48,473 bases of DNA from Pseudomonadales bacterium (GCA_022361455.1 JAKSAW010000418.1:1-48473); one strand, 5' to 3'. Shown: positions 25,097 through 35,876, counted from the first letter of the stretch. Notes: a model not told the origin generated them from the letters alone. Translations and numbers: made by a program.

Positions 25097-28000
25097 CTAT
25101 TGCAAAACCCAACGCTGGTTATCGCCATTATGACGCCACCAGGATCCAACTTTACTATTGGCTCTAGTACCAAAGGCATCCAATACAAAAGCATTAGAAC
25201 TGGATAATTCGATTTGCCCAGAATCTAAACGATTAAACTGTTGTCTTGGGGAATCACTGCAATCAGCTATCACTGCCCTACTCCAGAACAACGCTTTCCC
25301 ATTGTGTTCTAAGCATTGATCGCCATTGGCCAAGCGCAAGCGGCTTTCATTATCAAACCACCAGGTAGTTTCTACTTGATCGCACTCATTCACTACTGCG
25401 CGATCATTATGTACATCTAAGCAGCCCCAACGTTGGTTTCGTAATTTAAAACCTTGTACTCGCTGCAGAGTAACTACTTCTCGACCGTCGAGAGTTAACA
25501 GGTAATTTATAAGATCAGCTTGATCTTGCGCAGACAACGATTGTGCATTGCCGTGGCCAGACTGATTAATAACGGCCGATAAATCTATAGCCTCACCATG
25601 ATGGAAATAAGGCGCTGTACTCCAAAGCCCTAATAGCGTTGGAGTTTCAATGCCCACCTCATTCAATGGCTGACTGATACCCATACCAGAGCTGGCATTG
25701 ATAGTGTCCAGCACATGACGAACGCCGTCGGTATATTGAGGGCCTTGGTGACAACTAGCGCAATCTAAACCCTCGTAGATGGCCGCCCCTCGTTGAGCTG
25801 ACGCTGTTAAAGCTCCCTCTGTCGTTTTGTAGGGAGACTTCTCCACTTCTGCTAACGAAGACACATAATCTGCCAGCGCATCTAGCTCTTCACTTAATCC
25901 CGCTTTTGCGTTACCTAGTGGATCGCGAGTGTTCTCGAATTCCTCATCGCTCAAAAAGCCGGTACCACCAAAACCACCACGAATATCATTTTCGAAATCT
26001 TGAATTTCGTCGAAGTTAGCAGTCCAGTGAACATTGCCATGACCAAGTCCAGCACGACCTTTTAAGGTGATAGTATTACGCAAGCCTTCGCCTCGCTCCG
26101 TGAAATCCCATACGCGGCCGTCCTGACCACCATCGACGTGACAACTTGCACAGGAAAAATAACTTTCCATGCTCATGCGAGGATCATCGGAGTTATAGAA
26201 GATCTGCTTGCCTAATAAAACGCTGGGCGCTAATTGTTCGCTAGCAACTGTGCTAACTTCCGCCAGTGTCGATACACTAAAGTTTGATGAATTTAAAATA
26301 CCCGCAATGTCGTGGACACTAACACTACGGCTCATAAAATTGTGTACGTATAAATGGCCGGTAACACCATCAATCATTAAGCCTTGAGGTGCTAATGGCG
26401 TTTCTATTTCTACCCGCTGGGAACCGCTAAACACATCCATCACAGCAACTTTATTGGAACCCTGCATTGCGACAAATAGATAATCACCCCAAGGGCTATA
26501 AACTGCCGCCCTTGGATTGGCTCTATTATCGAAATCTGCTTCCTGTAACGTTTGTTCGGCAAAATTAATTCGATGGGTGACGGCACGAACAGTTCTATCG
26601 TGCTCCAGTGTTTGACCATCCCTAAATTCACCGCGGAAGATATTATCTTTCTTAGCAACAACATTTAGATCCTGGCCACTGGGGCTAATAGCGACATCAA
26701 ATAAATAATTAGCGACGCCGCGAGCGCGATCTTGAGTGTCTACTGTGGTGGTATCTGGATCAATATGGAGTGTATCAACCCAATCTAAACCTTGGCTTAG
26801 ATCCAACTGATAAATCTGCGCACCATCATCTGGAGACGTTAGTCGCGTCACAAACGCTTGGTTACCATCACCAGACACAGCAATTGCTCTCGGGTCAACT
26901 AGAGTTTCGCGCGCCAATTCATTGCCGTTTCTATCCAGCAACACCACTCCATTTGCAACGGATACCAATACAGTGTTTTGTGCTTGGTTATCAATGACGG
27001 CAAAGGGCTGTGAGCCATAGCCTAATGCAATATCTCGAATTAAATTGCCATTTAAATCCAATACAGCAATTTTATCTTCACTACGAACGCTTACCCAAAG
27101 CTCTTGAGTGAGCTCGTTGTTGAGCAACGAAACAGTTTGCGGCTCGCTACCAACATTTGATTCCCATACCACTTGCTGCAAAGTTTTATCAATAGCGGTC
27201 ACAGTATCATTATCCGGATTCACAACATAAATAGTGCTACCTGTTTGCGCTAAGGTCGAGGTTTGCACTGCGGGCTGTTCAGTTAATGGCGGCACCACCG
27301 TTTTAATAAAAGTCTCCTGGTGGATTAAGCCATCCAAACGAATCGTCAAACGTACTTGGTAATGGCCTGGCGCCGAATATTCGTGATTAGTATTTGGAGA
27401 ATCTAATAAGCCTGATGTTGAGCCGTCGCCAAAATCCCATTCATAAGTTGCACCAACTAAATCGCGATCTAATTCAATATCAAACGCTGAGTTAGCACCA
27501 GATTCATCAACGCCTGCTGTGATCTCATCAATGGTCACATCTACATCTAGTGCCAGACTTCCTGCCCCCGTTGTGAAACCACCTTCAAAAGCGACCGTAA
27601 CGGCATTGCCCATCACGTCTCTAACACCACCCGTAGGAACCACAATTTGATAATCGCTAAAAGGAGCAAGAGGTTCGAGCGGTGTAAAATTGACAATACC
27701 GTTTTGCAGACTGTAGAGACCCGCGACCTGACCACCCGCTTCATCTAGAATACGTACACTCTCTTCATTAACAGAAGAAAAGTCCAACACATCACTAAAG
27801 CTAATACCGATAGCCGTTTGCGACGCCACATTAGTAGCATCGGTTCGAGGTGCAGTGATTAGTACATGGGGTGGTTGCGTATCAGGTTCCACATCATGAG
27901 GCATAAAAGCACTACCAGTGCCATGATCGTTACCCACAAATACCAAGTTTCCTAAAGGACTCACTTGACCGTGATCCACCAATCTCACTAATGGTCCAGA

Positions 28001-29296
28001 AATAGTACCACTACCTACTTCCACAGGATTTTGTGGATCAGAGACATCAATTTTGTGGACGCGATCTTCCGCACCTTGGAACACGTATTGATCTTGGAAG
28101 GCACAATAGAGTTGCCCAGGTATCGCTAACTGATCATCCGTTAAAATAAATTCGCTGGGATCTTTTAAATCGTAAAGTACCATTCGCGCAGTCGGCCCAC
28201 GAACGGACACAGCCATATGCTCGCCATTAAAGCAGCTGGCATAATAAAACTGATCTAAATCGGGAATGCGATCCAACAAAATAGGATTGACTGGATCACT
28301 AATATCTAAACTGGCAAAGCCATCGAGGTTTTGCATGCTGGAAATCACCAGCTGATTACCAAAGGTGAAAATCGGACCAACACGAAAACCGCCCAAAGCG
28401 GAAACGGGGATAGGATTAGCTTCCCCATCGCGATCCGCTAAAACTGGATTACTGGGATCAGCCGCATCAACAATAAAAATGCCCTGCTCTGAGCTTGCCA
28501 CATACACATAAGGCGCTTGCCAAGTGAGTTGCCAAGCCACATTGGAATAATCACCCCCATCGACTCCCGGCAAATCAATTTCACCAACACGCTCTAAGTT
28601 ATTAAGATCGGTAAAATCCCAAAACTCTACACCGATGGTGCTTTGGAAAGCCATGTAACGACGGCCGTTAATTCGCGCAATACCAAAGGCATGTGGTTCT
28701 TTAAATGCTTCGGTGCGAGTTTCCGCCTCATAAATACGGCGCATTAATTTTGGTTGGTAAGGATTCGACACATCATAAAATAGAAATCCACCTGGACCCT
28801 TACCACTATCCGGCGCGAATAGCGTAAAGAAATAGCCATCGATCATCATGCCCAAATTAGTGCCGAACGCCTTGCGACCAGGGTAAACACCAGGCAAGCC
28901 GTTATCATGATTCACCCAACCAATCGGTTGAAAAAGATCTTCTTCTGGATAACTTTGATTCCCCAACCCAGGGCCGGGAATGGGCAGGTCGCCGGCTATG
29001 CCATCGCCCCCGTCGATCAATCCTAGTTTTTGGCCGATAAAATTGAGCAGCTCAAGTAAGCCGTTTAAGGGGTCTTCTTTGAAGAGATCGGCGAAATCGA
29101 GTATGAAGTATCCGATCTCATTGACCGTATGCAGCACATCCTGCAAAGCCTGACTGATGTCTTCGAAGGTTAGTGCCGGGCTGACTGGTTGTTCATCTGC
29201 AGCGACTGCCACAGGACCAACACCAATACCCCATGCTAAGATAATGAAAAACAGGAACTTTTTCGTTGCCCCGGTAATAGAAGAAAACGCAAACAT
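25097..29296 (-). CDS. Giant secreted multidomain di-heme cytochrome with LVIVD, PKD and ricin-lectin domains
   Basis: A 1399-residue exported protein (signal about 1-33, VAVAA-DE). In order: LVIVD-type propeller repeats about 115-470 (FLFYDVSNPYQPKLMRRI, IFIVDAADPSNPVLAD, VHKIDVSDPQNPVEVG), Big_5-like Ig domain about 475-585 (LITAPRTDATNVASQ), PKD domain about 600-665 (YEWDFGDGS near 620), a YVTN/surface-layer propeller about 680-1030, a cytochrome c peroxidase-like di-heme region with CASCH at about 1049 and CASCH at about 1179, and a ricin B-type beta-trefoil from about 1280 to the end (GFKLRNQRWGCLDV, DNQRWVLQ). This suggests a secreted or surface redox protein that binds sugars or a polymer. 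The partner is unknown. First of a likely two-gene unit with the GIDE-LemA gene; ATG 29296. Confidence 0.9.
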   Translation of the reverse strand: MFAFSSITGATKKFLFFIILAWGIGVGPVAVAADEQPVSPALTFEDISQALQDVLHTVNEIGYFILDFADLFKEDPLNGLLELLNFIGQKLGLIDGGDGIAGDLPIPGPGLGNQSYPEEDLFQPIGWVNHDNGLPGVYPGRKAFGTNLGMMIDGYFFTLFAPDSGKGPGGFLFYDVSNPYQPKLMRRIYEAETRTEAFKEPHAFGIARINGRRYMAFQSTIGVEFWDFTDLNNLERVGEIDLPGVDGGDYSNVAWQLTWQAPYVYVASSEQGIFIVDAADPSNPVLADRDGEANPIPVSALGGFRVGPIFTFGNQLVISSMQNLDGFASLDISDPVNPILLDRIPDLDQFYYASCFNGEHMAVSVRGPTARMVLYDLKDPSEFILTDDQLAIPGQLYCAFQDQYVFQGAEDRVHKIDVSDPQNPVEVGSGTISGPLVRLVDHGQVSPLGNLVFVGNDHGTGSAFMPHDVEPDTQPPHVLITAPRTDATNVASQTAIGISFSDVLDFSSVNEESVRILDEAGGQVAGLYSLQNGIVNFTPLEPLAPFSDYQIVVPTGGVRDVMGNAVTVAFEGGFTTGAGSLALDVDVTIDEITAGVDESGANSAFDIELDRDLVGATYEWDFGDGSTSGLLDSPNTNHEYSAPGHYQVRLTIRLDGLIHQETFIKTVVPPLTEQPAVQTSTLAQTGSTIYVVNPDNDTVTAIDKTLQQVVWESNVGSEPQTVSLLNNELTQELWVSVRSEDKIAVLDLNGNLIRDIALGYGSQPFAVIDNQAQNTVLVSVANGVVLLDRNGNELARETLVDPRAIAVSGDGNQAFVTRLTSPDDGAQIYQLDLSQGLDWVDTLHIDPDTTTVDTQDRARGVANYLFDVAISPSGQDLNVVAKKDNIFRGEFRDGQTLEHDRTVRAVTHRINFAEQTLQEADFDNRANPRAAVYSPWGDYLFVAMQGSNKVAVMDVFSGSQRVEIETPLAPQGLMIDGVTGHLYVHNFMSRSVSVHDIAGILNSSNFSVSTLAEVSTVASEQLAPSVLLGKQIFYNSDDPRMSMESYFSCASCHVDGGQDGRVWDFTERGEGLRNTITLKGRAGLGHGNVHWTANFDEIQDFENDIRGGFGGTGFLSDEEFENTRDPLGNAKAGLSEELDALADYVSSLAEVEKSPYKTTEGALTASAQRGAAIYEGLDCASCHQGPQYTDGVRHVLDTINASSGMGISQPLNEVGIETPTLLGLWSTAPYFHHGEAIDLSAVINQSGHGNAQSLSAQDQADLINYLLTLDGREVVTLQRVQGFKLRNQRWGCLDVHNDRAVVNECDQVETTWWFDNESRLRLANGDQCLEHNGKALFWSRAVIADCSDSPRQQFNRLDSGQIELSSSNAFVLDAFGTRANSKVGSWWRHNGDNQRWVLQ

Positions 29297-29420
29297 GAGA
29301 TTCCACTCTGCTTATTGTTATTTTTTAGGCTGTTTTTTGAACAAAAACAGTATCATATATGGTACAAACGTACCATCATTAAGACAATTGATAACACGTC
29401 TGTTTGAATGATTTATTGCT

Positions 29421-31913
29421 ATGACCCTGCCAATTGAAAGCGTTCTGCCCAATATCATTCAACAAATAACCAACCATGACAGCTTGGTGGTCCAGGCGCC
29501 TCCCGGTGCCGGTAAAACCACCATGATTCCCCTCGCCTTGCTCAAGGCCGGCATCGTACACGGCAAGATCCTGCTGATTCAGCCGCGGCGACTAGCGGTT
29601 TATGGGGCAGCCATGCGCATGGCCAACTTACTCAAACAGCCGATTGGCGAACAAGTGGGCTTTACTACTCGCTTTGATAGTAAAAAAAGTGCGGCCACCA
29701 AAATCGAAGTAATCACCGAAGGTATTTTTCTGCGCAAGATCCAACAAGATCCTGAGCTCGAAGGAATTGGCTTAATTATCTTTGATGAATTTCATGAACG
29801 CTCGGTGACCAACGATTTGGGATTGGCATTTGCCATAGAATCGCAGCAAGCTTATCGAGAAGCGGATCAACCACTAAAACTGATGGTGATGTCTGCTACT
29901 TTAAATGGCGAAGCACTGGCAGATTGGTTGGATGCACCAATAGCTCTTTCGGAAGGCCGCCAGTTTCCTGTTGAGACTTTCTATCGACCGCTACCAGCAC
30001 AGAGCAACATCATCCTTCACGTGACTCAATTAGTCCAAGAAGCCCTGAATAATTCGAGTGGTAGCCTGCTGGTATTTTTGCCAGGCATGAAAGAAATTAA
30101 TCGTGTAAATGATCGACTTAAAGAACTAAGCCTTGCTGATCACGTTACTATTTTTCCGTTGCATGCATCGCTGCCAACGGATCAGCAGCAAAAGGCCATA
30201 GAAAAACCAAGCGAAGGCCAACGAAAAATTGTACTCACCACCAATGTGGCGGAAACCAGTATCACTATTGAAGGGATCGATACGGTTGTCGATAGCGGCT
30301 TGGTTCGCGTATCTGTTTACGATGAACGTCGTTGTATGAATGTGTTAGTCACCGAGAAAATTTCTGCTGCCTCTGCCGAACAACGCCGTGGTCGTGCCGG
30401 CCGATTGCAAGCAGGCTTTTGTTATCGGGCTTGGAATGAGTCCGCACAAAATCAGCTCAAAGCCTATAGCGATCCAGAAATGTTGCGTACTGATCTTTTA
30501 CCGGTGGCCTTAGAGTTTGCTACTTGGGGTTGCCAAAACAGCAATGATTTAATGCTGTTGACTCACCCTAACGCTTCAGCGCTGGCGCGCGCTCAAGAAA
30601 GTCTGCATGAAATGGGTGCCTTAGATACCAACCATGTCATTACTGCTGCGGGAAGCCAAGTGGCAAAATTGGGCCTGCACCCCCGATTGGCATTGCTGAT
30701 TCAAAATAGTCGTGACTTGAATTGTGAAAATGCCGCTATCGCTAGTGCTGCCATTTTATCGGAAGGCGACCCACTGCGGTTTCATCAACAATGGCCACAA
30801 TCGGATTTATCACTTCGCTTTGACTTATTTGAGTCCAAGAAATCCATTGCGGAATTACACCACGCCACTTGGAAACGAATTACGCAACTATGTCAGCAAC
30901 TTTCAAAAAGAGCTTCAATCTATTGGGATAAGAAGCCCATCGACGACGCAAACATTTCAGAGGCCCTAGCAAAAGCATTTCCAGAACATATCGCGCAACA
31001 AAGGCAAAATGCTGAGCATCGCTATTTAATGGCTAACGGTAAGGGCGTTAAATTAAACCCAGAAGATAATTTGATAGGCACACCCTACTTAATCGTGCTT
31101 GATGCCAGCGGCAATGAACAAGAGCCATTTATTCGCTTAGCACTGCCCATTAGTCAAGAGCAACTCACCATTGCTATGAAAGCGCATTTAACTCAACAAG
31201 ACTTAGTACATTGGGATGCAAAAAGAAACCAAGTAGAAGCTAATCATGTAGTTGCTTTTAAAACACTGCAGATAGAAAAGAGCAAACTTTCACAAGTGGA
31301 CCCAGAGCAAATTACACAGTGCTTGCTTGAGCATATACAACGTATTGGGATTGAATACTTAAATTGGGACACGGCAGCGAACAATCTCAAGCAACGAGTT
31401 AATTGGCTGCACCAGCAGCAGCCTGATCAATGGCCCAATTGGAGTAAGGACACCCTCACTGACAATTTAGAGCAGTGGTTAGGGCCATTTGTAGCCGGAA
31501 TTAATAAACTGAGTGATGTAGAAAAATTACCGTTAGTCGATCCTTTAAGAGCTTATCTTGGTTGGGACAAGCTAACGACACTGGATCAGTTGGCACCAGA
31601 GCATTGGGCATTACCTACAGGTTCACAAAGAAACATTGAATATAGTGAAGAAAATGGCCCCACTCTACGGGCAAGGATGCAAGAACTTTACAGCACGAAG
31701 GAACACCCTACTCTTAAAGATGGCACACCTATCTTAATCGAGTTACGCTCACCAGCCGATCGCCCTATTCAATTAACTAAAGATCTTGTGCAATTTTGGC
31801 AAGGTAGTTATCAAGAGGTGGCAAAAGAAATGCGTGGCCGTTATCCCAAACATTATTGGCCCGAAGATCCCGCCAATGCTAACGCTACCACCAAAACAAA
31901 AAAGCATATGTAG
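29421..31913 (+). CDS. hrpB: ATP-dependent helicase HrpB
   Basis: An 830-residue DEAH/RHA-family helicase. Walker A is APPGAGKTT (about 26-34), Walker B FDEFHER (about 120-126), motif III SATL (about 157-160), TTNVAETSITIEGI (about 272-285), motif VI QRRGRAGR (about 321-328). The HrpB-specific C-terminal domain has LGPFVAGINKLSDVEKLPLVDPLRAYLGW, PTGSQRNIEYSEENGPTLRARMQELY and a last motif MRGRYPKHYWPEDP, all hallmarks of HrpB. Length matches the E. coli protein (about 810-825). The cellular role is not settled; usually dispensable. ATG 29421, divergent from the giant cytochrome gene with 124 bases between starts. Confidence 0.96.
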   Translation: MTLPIESVLPNIIQQITNHDSLVVQAPPGAGKTTMIPLALLKAGIVHGKILLIQPRRLAVYGAAMRMANLLKQPIGEQVGFTTRFDSKKSAATKIEVITEGIFLRKIQQDPELEGIGLIIFDEFHERSVTNDLGLAFAIESQQAYREADQPLKLMVMSATLNGEALADWLDAPIALSEGRQFPVETFYRPLPAQSNIILHVTQLVQEALNNSSGSLLVFLPGMKEINRVNDRLKELSLADHVTIFPLHASLPTDQQQKAIEKPSEGQRKIVLTTNVAETSITIEGIDTVVDSGLVRVSVYDERRCMNVLVTEKISAASAEQRRGRAGRLQAGFCYRAWNESAQNQLKAYSDPEMLRTDLLPVALEFATWGCQNSNDLMLLTHPNASALARAQESLHEMGALDTNHVITAAGSQVAKLGLHPRLALLIQNSRDLNCENAAIASAAILSEGDPLRFHQQWPQSDLSLRFDLFESKKSIAELHHATWKRITQLCQQLSKRASIYWDKKPIDDANISEALAKAFPEHIAQQRQNAEHRYLMANGKGVKLNPEDNLIGTPYLIVLDASGNEQEPFIRLALPISQEQLTIAMKAHLTQQDLVHWDAKRNQVEANHVVAFKTLQIEKSKLSQVDPEQITQCLLEHIQRIGIEYLNWDTAANNLKQRVNWLHQQQPDQWPNWSKDTLTDNLEQWLGPFVAGINKLSDVEKLPLVDPLRAYLGWDKLTTLDQLAPEHWALPTGSQRNIEYSEENGPTLRARMQELYSTKEHPTLKDGTPILIELRSPADRPIQLTKDLVQFWQGSYQEVAKEMRGRYPKHYWPEDPANANATTKTKKHM

Positions 31914-31921
31914 AGGATGGG

Positions 31922-32566
31922 TTAACTCATCGAAGATTCCACATGAGTAATCTGATAGTCCCATGGCTCAACTAATCGCAGAATAAGATTCGCCTGCTGT
32001 TGATAAGGCGCGACAAAACACTTATAGCGTTGCATTTCTGTAGCAGCTTGCCGGCGAGCGAAGTCCAGTGTTTGGTTACGTTTCTCAAAATCAGCCTGAA
32101 GGCGTATTGCGGTTAGCTGTTGATCATCAGTTTCCAAAAATATCGAAAAATGAACTAATGGAATTAACAGTTCATGCATGGCATGCAGTCCTTCCACAAT
32201 TAAGATGGTTCCAGCTGGTACTATTACTTCTTCACCACTCACCTCTCCTCGCTCATGATCATAGGTTGCCACCTTAATACCACTACCCGCCCACCAGCTT
32301 TCGATATCACTTCTAGCTGTGTGAAGCTGATAAGCTTGAGGTTGATATCCACTTATGTCTCTGGCCATTCGATCACATCGATTCATCAAGTAGGAATCTA
32401 GCGACAACACTGAACTTGGCACCCCCGACTGACTCAAAGTACCTGCAAGTTGATTTGCAATAGTACTTTTGCCTAAATCTGCGGCCCCCGCAATTGCTAC
32501 TACAGCAGGCTGCGTATTTTCTGCGATAAGCGTAAGCTGATGTGCGATTGAATCGATGATGGTCAC
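31922..32566 (-). CDS. Uridine kinase-like P-loop kinase
   Basis: A 214-residue P-loop protein of the uridine kinase/phosphoribulokinase type. Walker A is GAADLGKST (about 26-34), an atypical version without the usual GGSGSGKT. A Walker-B-like ILIVEGLHAMHEL (about 121-133) and LDSYLMN (about 56-62) match the DDFY and EG elements of the family. Likely phosphorylates a small hydroxylated metabolite; substrate unclear, and true uridine kinases differ in these loops. The only plausible start is GTG 32566, which sits five bases after the T-tract of the phasin-like gene's terminator, so it has essentially no leader from that side. Convergent with hrpB (8 bases between stops). Confidence 0.75.
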   Translation of the reverse strand: MTIIDSIAHQLTLIAENTQPAVVAIAGAADLGKSTIANQLAGTLSQSGVPSSVLSLDSYLMNRCDRMARDISGYQPQAYQLHTARSDIESWWAGSGIKVATYDHERGEVSGEEVIVPAGTILIVEGLHAMHELLIPLVHFSIFLETDDQQLTAIRLQADFEKRNQTLDFARRQAATEMQRYKCFVAPYQQQANLILRLVEPWDYQITHVESSMS

Positions 32567-32571
32567 GGGAT

Positions 32572-32596
32572 AAAAAAGGCCAGCTAAGCTGGCCTT
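32572..32596 (-). terminator. Rho-independent terminator of the phasin-like gene
   Basis: Minus strand AAGGCCAGC/GCTGGCCTT hairpin (9-bp stem, 3-base loop) followed by six T, 16 bases after the stop at 32612. It ends just before the GTG of the next gene on the same strand. Confidence 0.88.
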
Positions 32597-32611
32597 AAAG
32601 TAGCATTAAAT

Positions 32612-33391
32612 TCATGAAGCCAGTTTGCGATCTGATTCACGACGATCGCGAACGCGCTTGTCAATATCGACAGGAACTTGCTGAATGCGTCGCTCATTCT
32701 TACGGCGATTTAGATAAACCAAAGTCTTACTATCGTCATCCAATTGGTTCTCTAAGGACTCGGCCAATATCACCAATTTACGGTTTACTTCTTCCATCTC
32801 TTGTTTGTTTACCAATCCAATGGCTTTCCAAAAACGCTGAATACGGCTTTCTAGTGTGCTTTGACGACCAAACAAAGCTTTTCTTAACTCGTAGTCCACA
32901 TCTTTACCAACATCTTTGGCGTCGGACAAAAATGACTCTGCAGATTCAAGAACATCTTTTGCCAAGCTATTTAATGCCGCATTAGTTTGCTCAACACTTT
33001 TGCCTAGTCGAGAAATAGCGGCTTCTTCAGCATCTTCCTCAAATGAGTCTTTTGCTGCTTCGAAAGCATCTTTAACTCGATCCGCAATTTTTTGACCAGA
33101 TTCAGTTACTTCTTCATAGGTGGCCAATCCATAGGCTCTCGATATATTTATGGTTTTGGCCATCGATACTGAAATTCGATCCACCAACTTTTCACTTTCA
33201 TCAGTGATCTCTTCAATCTTATCTTCGCCACGTTTTTTTATGTTATCTATATATTGTTGTGTTTCCTTATTAACCTGCTTAATAAAACCCAAACCGGTGA
33301 AACGAGTGTTTCGAAGGTTACTACGAAGTTGGGTTAACAGATTTGATTCCTCATCACTCATATTATCTTTTTTGTTTTCACGATCATTCAT
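32612..33391 (-). CDS. Phasin-like coiled-coil protein
   Basis: A 259-residue soluble, highly charged, nearly all-helical protein with no signal or membrane segment. It holds long amphipathic helices (IKQVNKETQQYIDNIKKRGEDKIEEITDESEKLVDRI; AFEAAKDSFEEDAEEAAISRLGKSVEQTNAALNSLAKDVLESAE), and a segment SRIQRFWKAIGLVNKQEMEEVNRKLVILAESLE (about 200-230) like the C-terminal part of PhaI/PhaF-type phasins, where a short hydrophobic turn precedes a leucine-heptad coil. The final part is very basic (RRKNERRIQQV...KRVRDRRESDRK), as in PhaF-like DNA-binding tails. PHA or lipid granule association is inferred. ATG 33391 with AAGGGAA seven bases upstream; a TTG 30 bases further up was rejected. Confidence 0.6.
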   Translation of the reverse strand: MNDRENKKDNMSDEESNLLTQLRSNLRNTRFTGLGFIKQVNKETQQYIDNIKKRGEDKIEEITDESEKLVDRISVSMAKTINISRAYGLATYEEVTESGQKIADRVKDAFEAAKDSFEEDAEEAAISRLGKSVEQTNAALNSLAKDVLESAESFLSDAKDVGKDVDYELRKALFGRQSTLESRIQRFWKAIGLVNKQEMEEVNRKLVILAESLENQLDDDSKTLVYLNRRKNERRIQQVPVDIDKRVRDRRESDRKLAS

Positions 33392-34821
<1,430 letters not shown>

Positions 34822-34838
34822 ATTAGTCTTTAACAAAT

Positions 34839-34868
34839 AAAAAGGGGAATTAAACAGTTCCCCTTTTT
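34839..34868. terminator. Bidirectional rho-independent terminator
   Basis: AAAAAGGGGAA (34839-34849) pairs with TTCCCCTTTTT (34858-34868) around an 8-base loop. It is T-rich on both strands, so it can end frmA (plus) and the convergent DUF427 gene (stop at 34871, minus). Confidence 0.88.
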
Positions 34869-34870
34869 AT

Positions 34871-35152
34871 TTATTCGACAACTTCAACACCACGCCAAAA
34901 GGCTATCCTGCCCTCTATATTTTTAGCTTTTTCTTTGGCCTCTGGATAATACCATGCTGCATCTTCGTTTTTTTTGCCATCCACCACAATGGAATAGTAA
35001 CTGGCTTGACCTTTCCAAAAACAGGTAGAAGTAGTTTGGCTTCCCTGAAAATACTCTCGTTTAATAGAGTCAGGCGGAAAATAATGGTTCGACTCGACCA
35101 CAACAGTATCATCGCTTTCTGCAATTACTTGGTTATTCCAGATCGCTTTCAT
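34871..35152 (-). CDS. DUF427 domain-containing protein
   Basis: A 93-residue small protein of the DUF427 family: MKAIWNNQVIAESDDTVVVESNHYFPPDSIKREYF (1-35) and the core ...TTSTCFWKGQASYYSIVVDG with AAWYYPEAKEKAKNIEGRIAFWRGVEV near the end, matching the family closely. Known structures show a small beta-rich fold; activity is unknown. ATG 35152. Stop at 34871 overlaps the bidirectional terminator. 39 bases after the DUF4870 gene on the same strand, probably in one transcript. Confidence 0.93.
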   Translation of the reverse strand: MKAIWNNQVIAESDDTVVVESNHYFPPDSIKREYFQGSQTTSTCFWKGQASYYSIVVDGKKNEDAAWYYPEAKEKAKNIEGRIAFWRGVEVVE

Positions 35153-35191
35153 GATGTTTTTTGCCTCCCAGGTTTCTTTAAGTTAAATCGA

Positions 35192-35566
35192 TTACTTGAT
35201 CAGTCTTAAAGTAAAAGGATATCGATAGCGAACACCATCGCTAGCTTTTACGGCTCCAATGATGGTCAAGATCAACCAATAAAAAGGTAATATCCACAAT
35301 ACGACCATTCCAATAAGCACTGCTACCAACAAGCCCGCCACAATTGATATCAGTAACAGGGTAATCTGAAAGTTAAGCACTTCCTTACCCTGATCCTCTA
35401 CCATGGGATATTCATCCTTCTTCATCAACCAGACTACCAACGGGCCAATAAAATTACCGAACGCCGGAATCAGGAAGCCCAGTAAAGACGCTAAATGACA
35501 GTACACGCCCCAGTTTTTTTCATCTTTGGAGAGCTGAGTTTCTTGAAGTTCATTTGAATCATTCAC
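35192..35566 (-). CDS. DUF4870 domain-containing membrane protein
   Basis: A 124-residue membrane protein with a cytosolic N-terminus rich in acidic residues, then helices at about 24-50 (HLASLLGFLIPAFGNFIGPLVVWLM), about 69-100 (ITLLLISIVAGLLVAVLIGMVVLW) and about 95-112, ending in RYRYPFTLRLIK. The motif WLMKKDEYPMVEDQGKEVLNFQ is characteristic of DUF4870. Function unknown. GTG start at 35566, with AAGGTG eight bases upstream. Likely operon with DUF427. Confidence 0.9.
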   Translation of the reverse strand: MNDSNELQETQLSKDEKNWGVYCHLASLLGFLIPAFGNFIGPLVVWLMKKDEYPMVEDQGKEVLNFQITLLLISIVAGLLVAVLIGMVVLWILPFYWLILTIIGAVKASDGVRYRYPFTLRLIK

Positions 35567-35704
35567 TAGATGTTCACCTTTTTAACTTTTCCTTTGGGTA
35601 TAGGACTCTGCCTGTTTCTTATTCCAATTTCATCTAATCTTACACTAGCTTAATCAAGCTTAGAATATCATCTGAACATCTCTTAAACACAGCGGCTTAT
35701 GTAA

Positions 35705-35733
35705 TTGACAGAAGTCAAGCCCTCTCCTATAAG
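35705..35733 (+). promoter_or_regulatory. Strong sigma-70 promoter upstream of the response regulator
   Basis: A TTGACA -35 (35705-35710) and TATAAG -10 (35728-35733) with an ideal 17-base spacer, oriented plus. The 310-base gap 35567-35876 holds this promoter, a 135-base leader with a small AACTA/TAGTT hairpin, and nothing else recognised. It should drive the response regulator at 35877 and perhaps the hybrid kinase after it. Confidence 0.8.
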
Positions 35734-35876
35734 TTAAAGTCTCGCAGCAATACTCATAGCATATGTATAACTTAAAGGATTAACCAACTATCTCGGTTAG
35801 TTAGAGAAACCATGGTGTCATATAACATCATCATTCACTGGCTATTCTGCAATTAAAGAGATGAGAGAAACTTCAG

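Noticed and set aside
25013..25207. Short plus-strand frame at the junction of the GIDE-LemA and giant cytochrome genes
   Set aside because: Antisense to both genes, which are supported by domain motifs; no ribosome-binding site.
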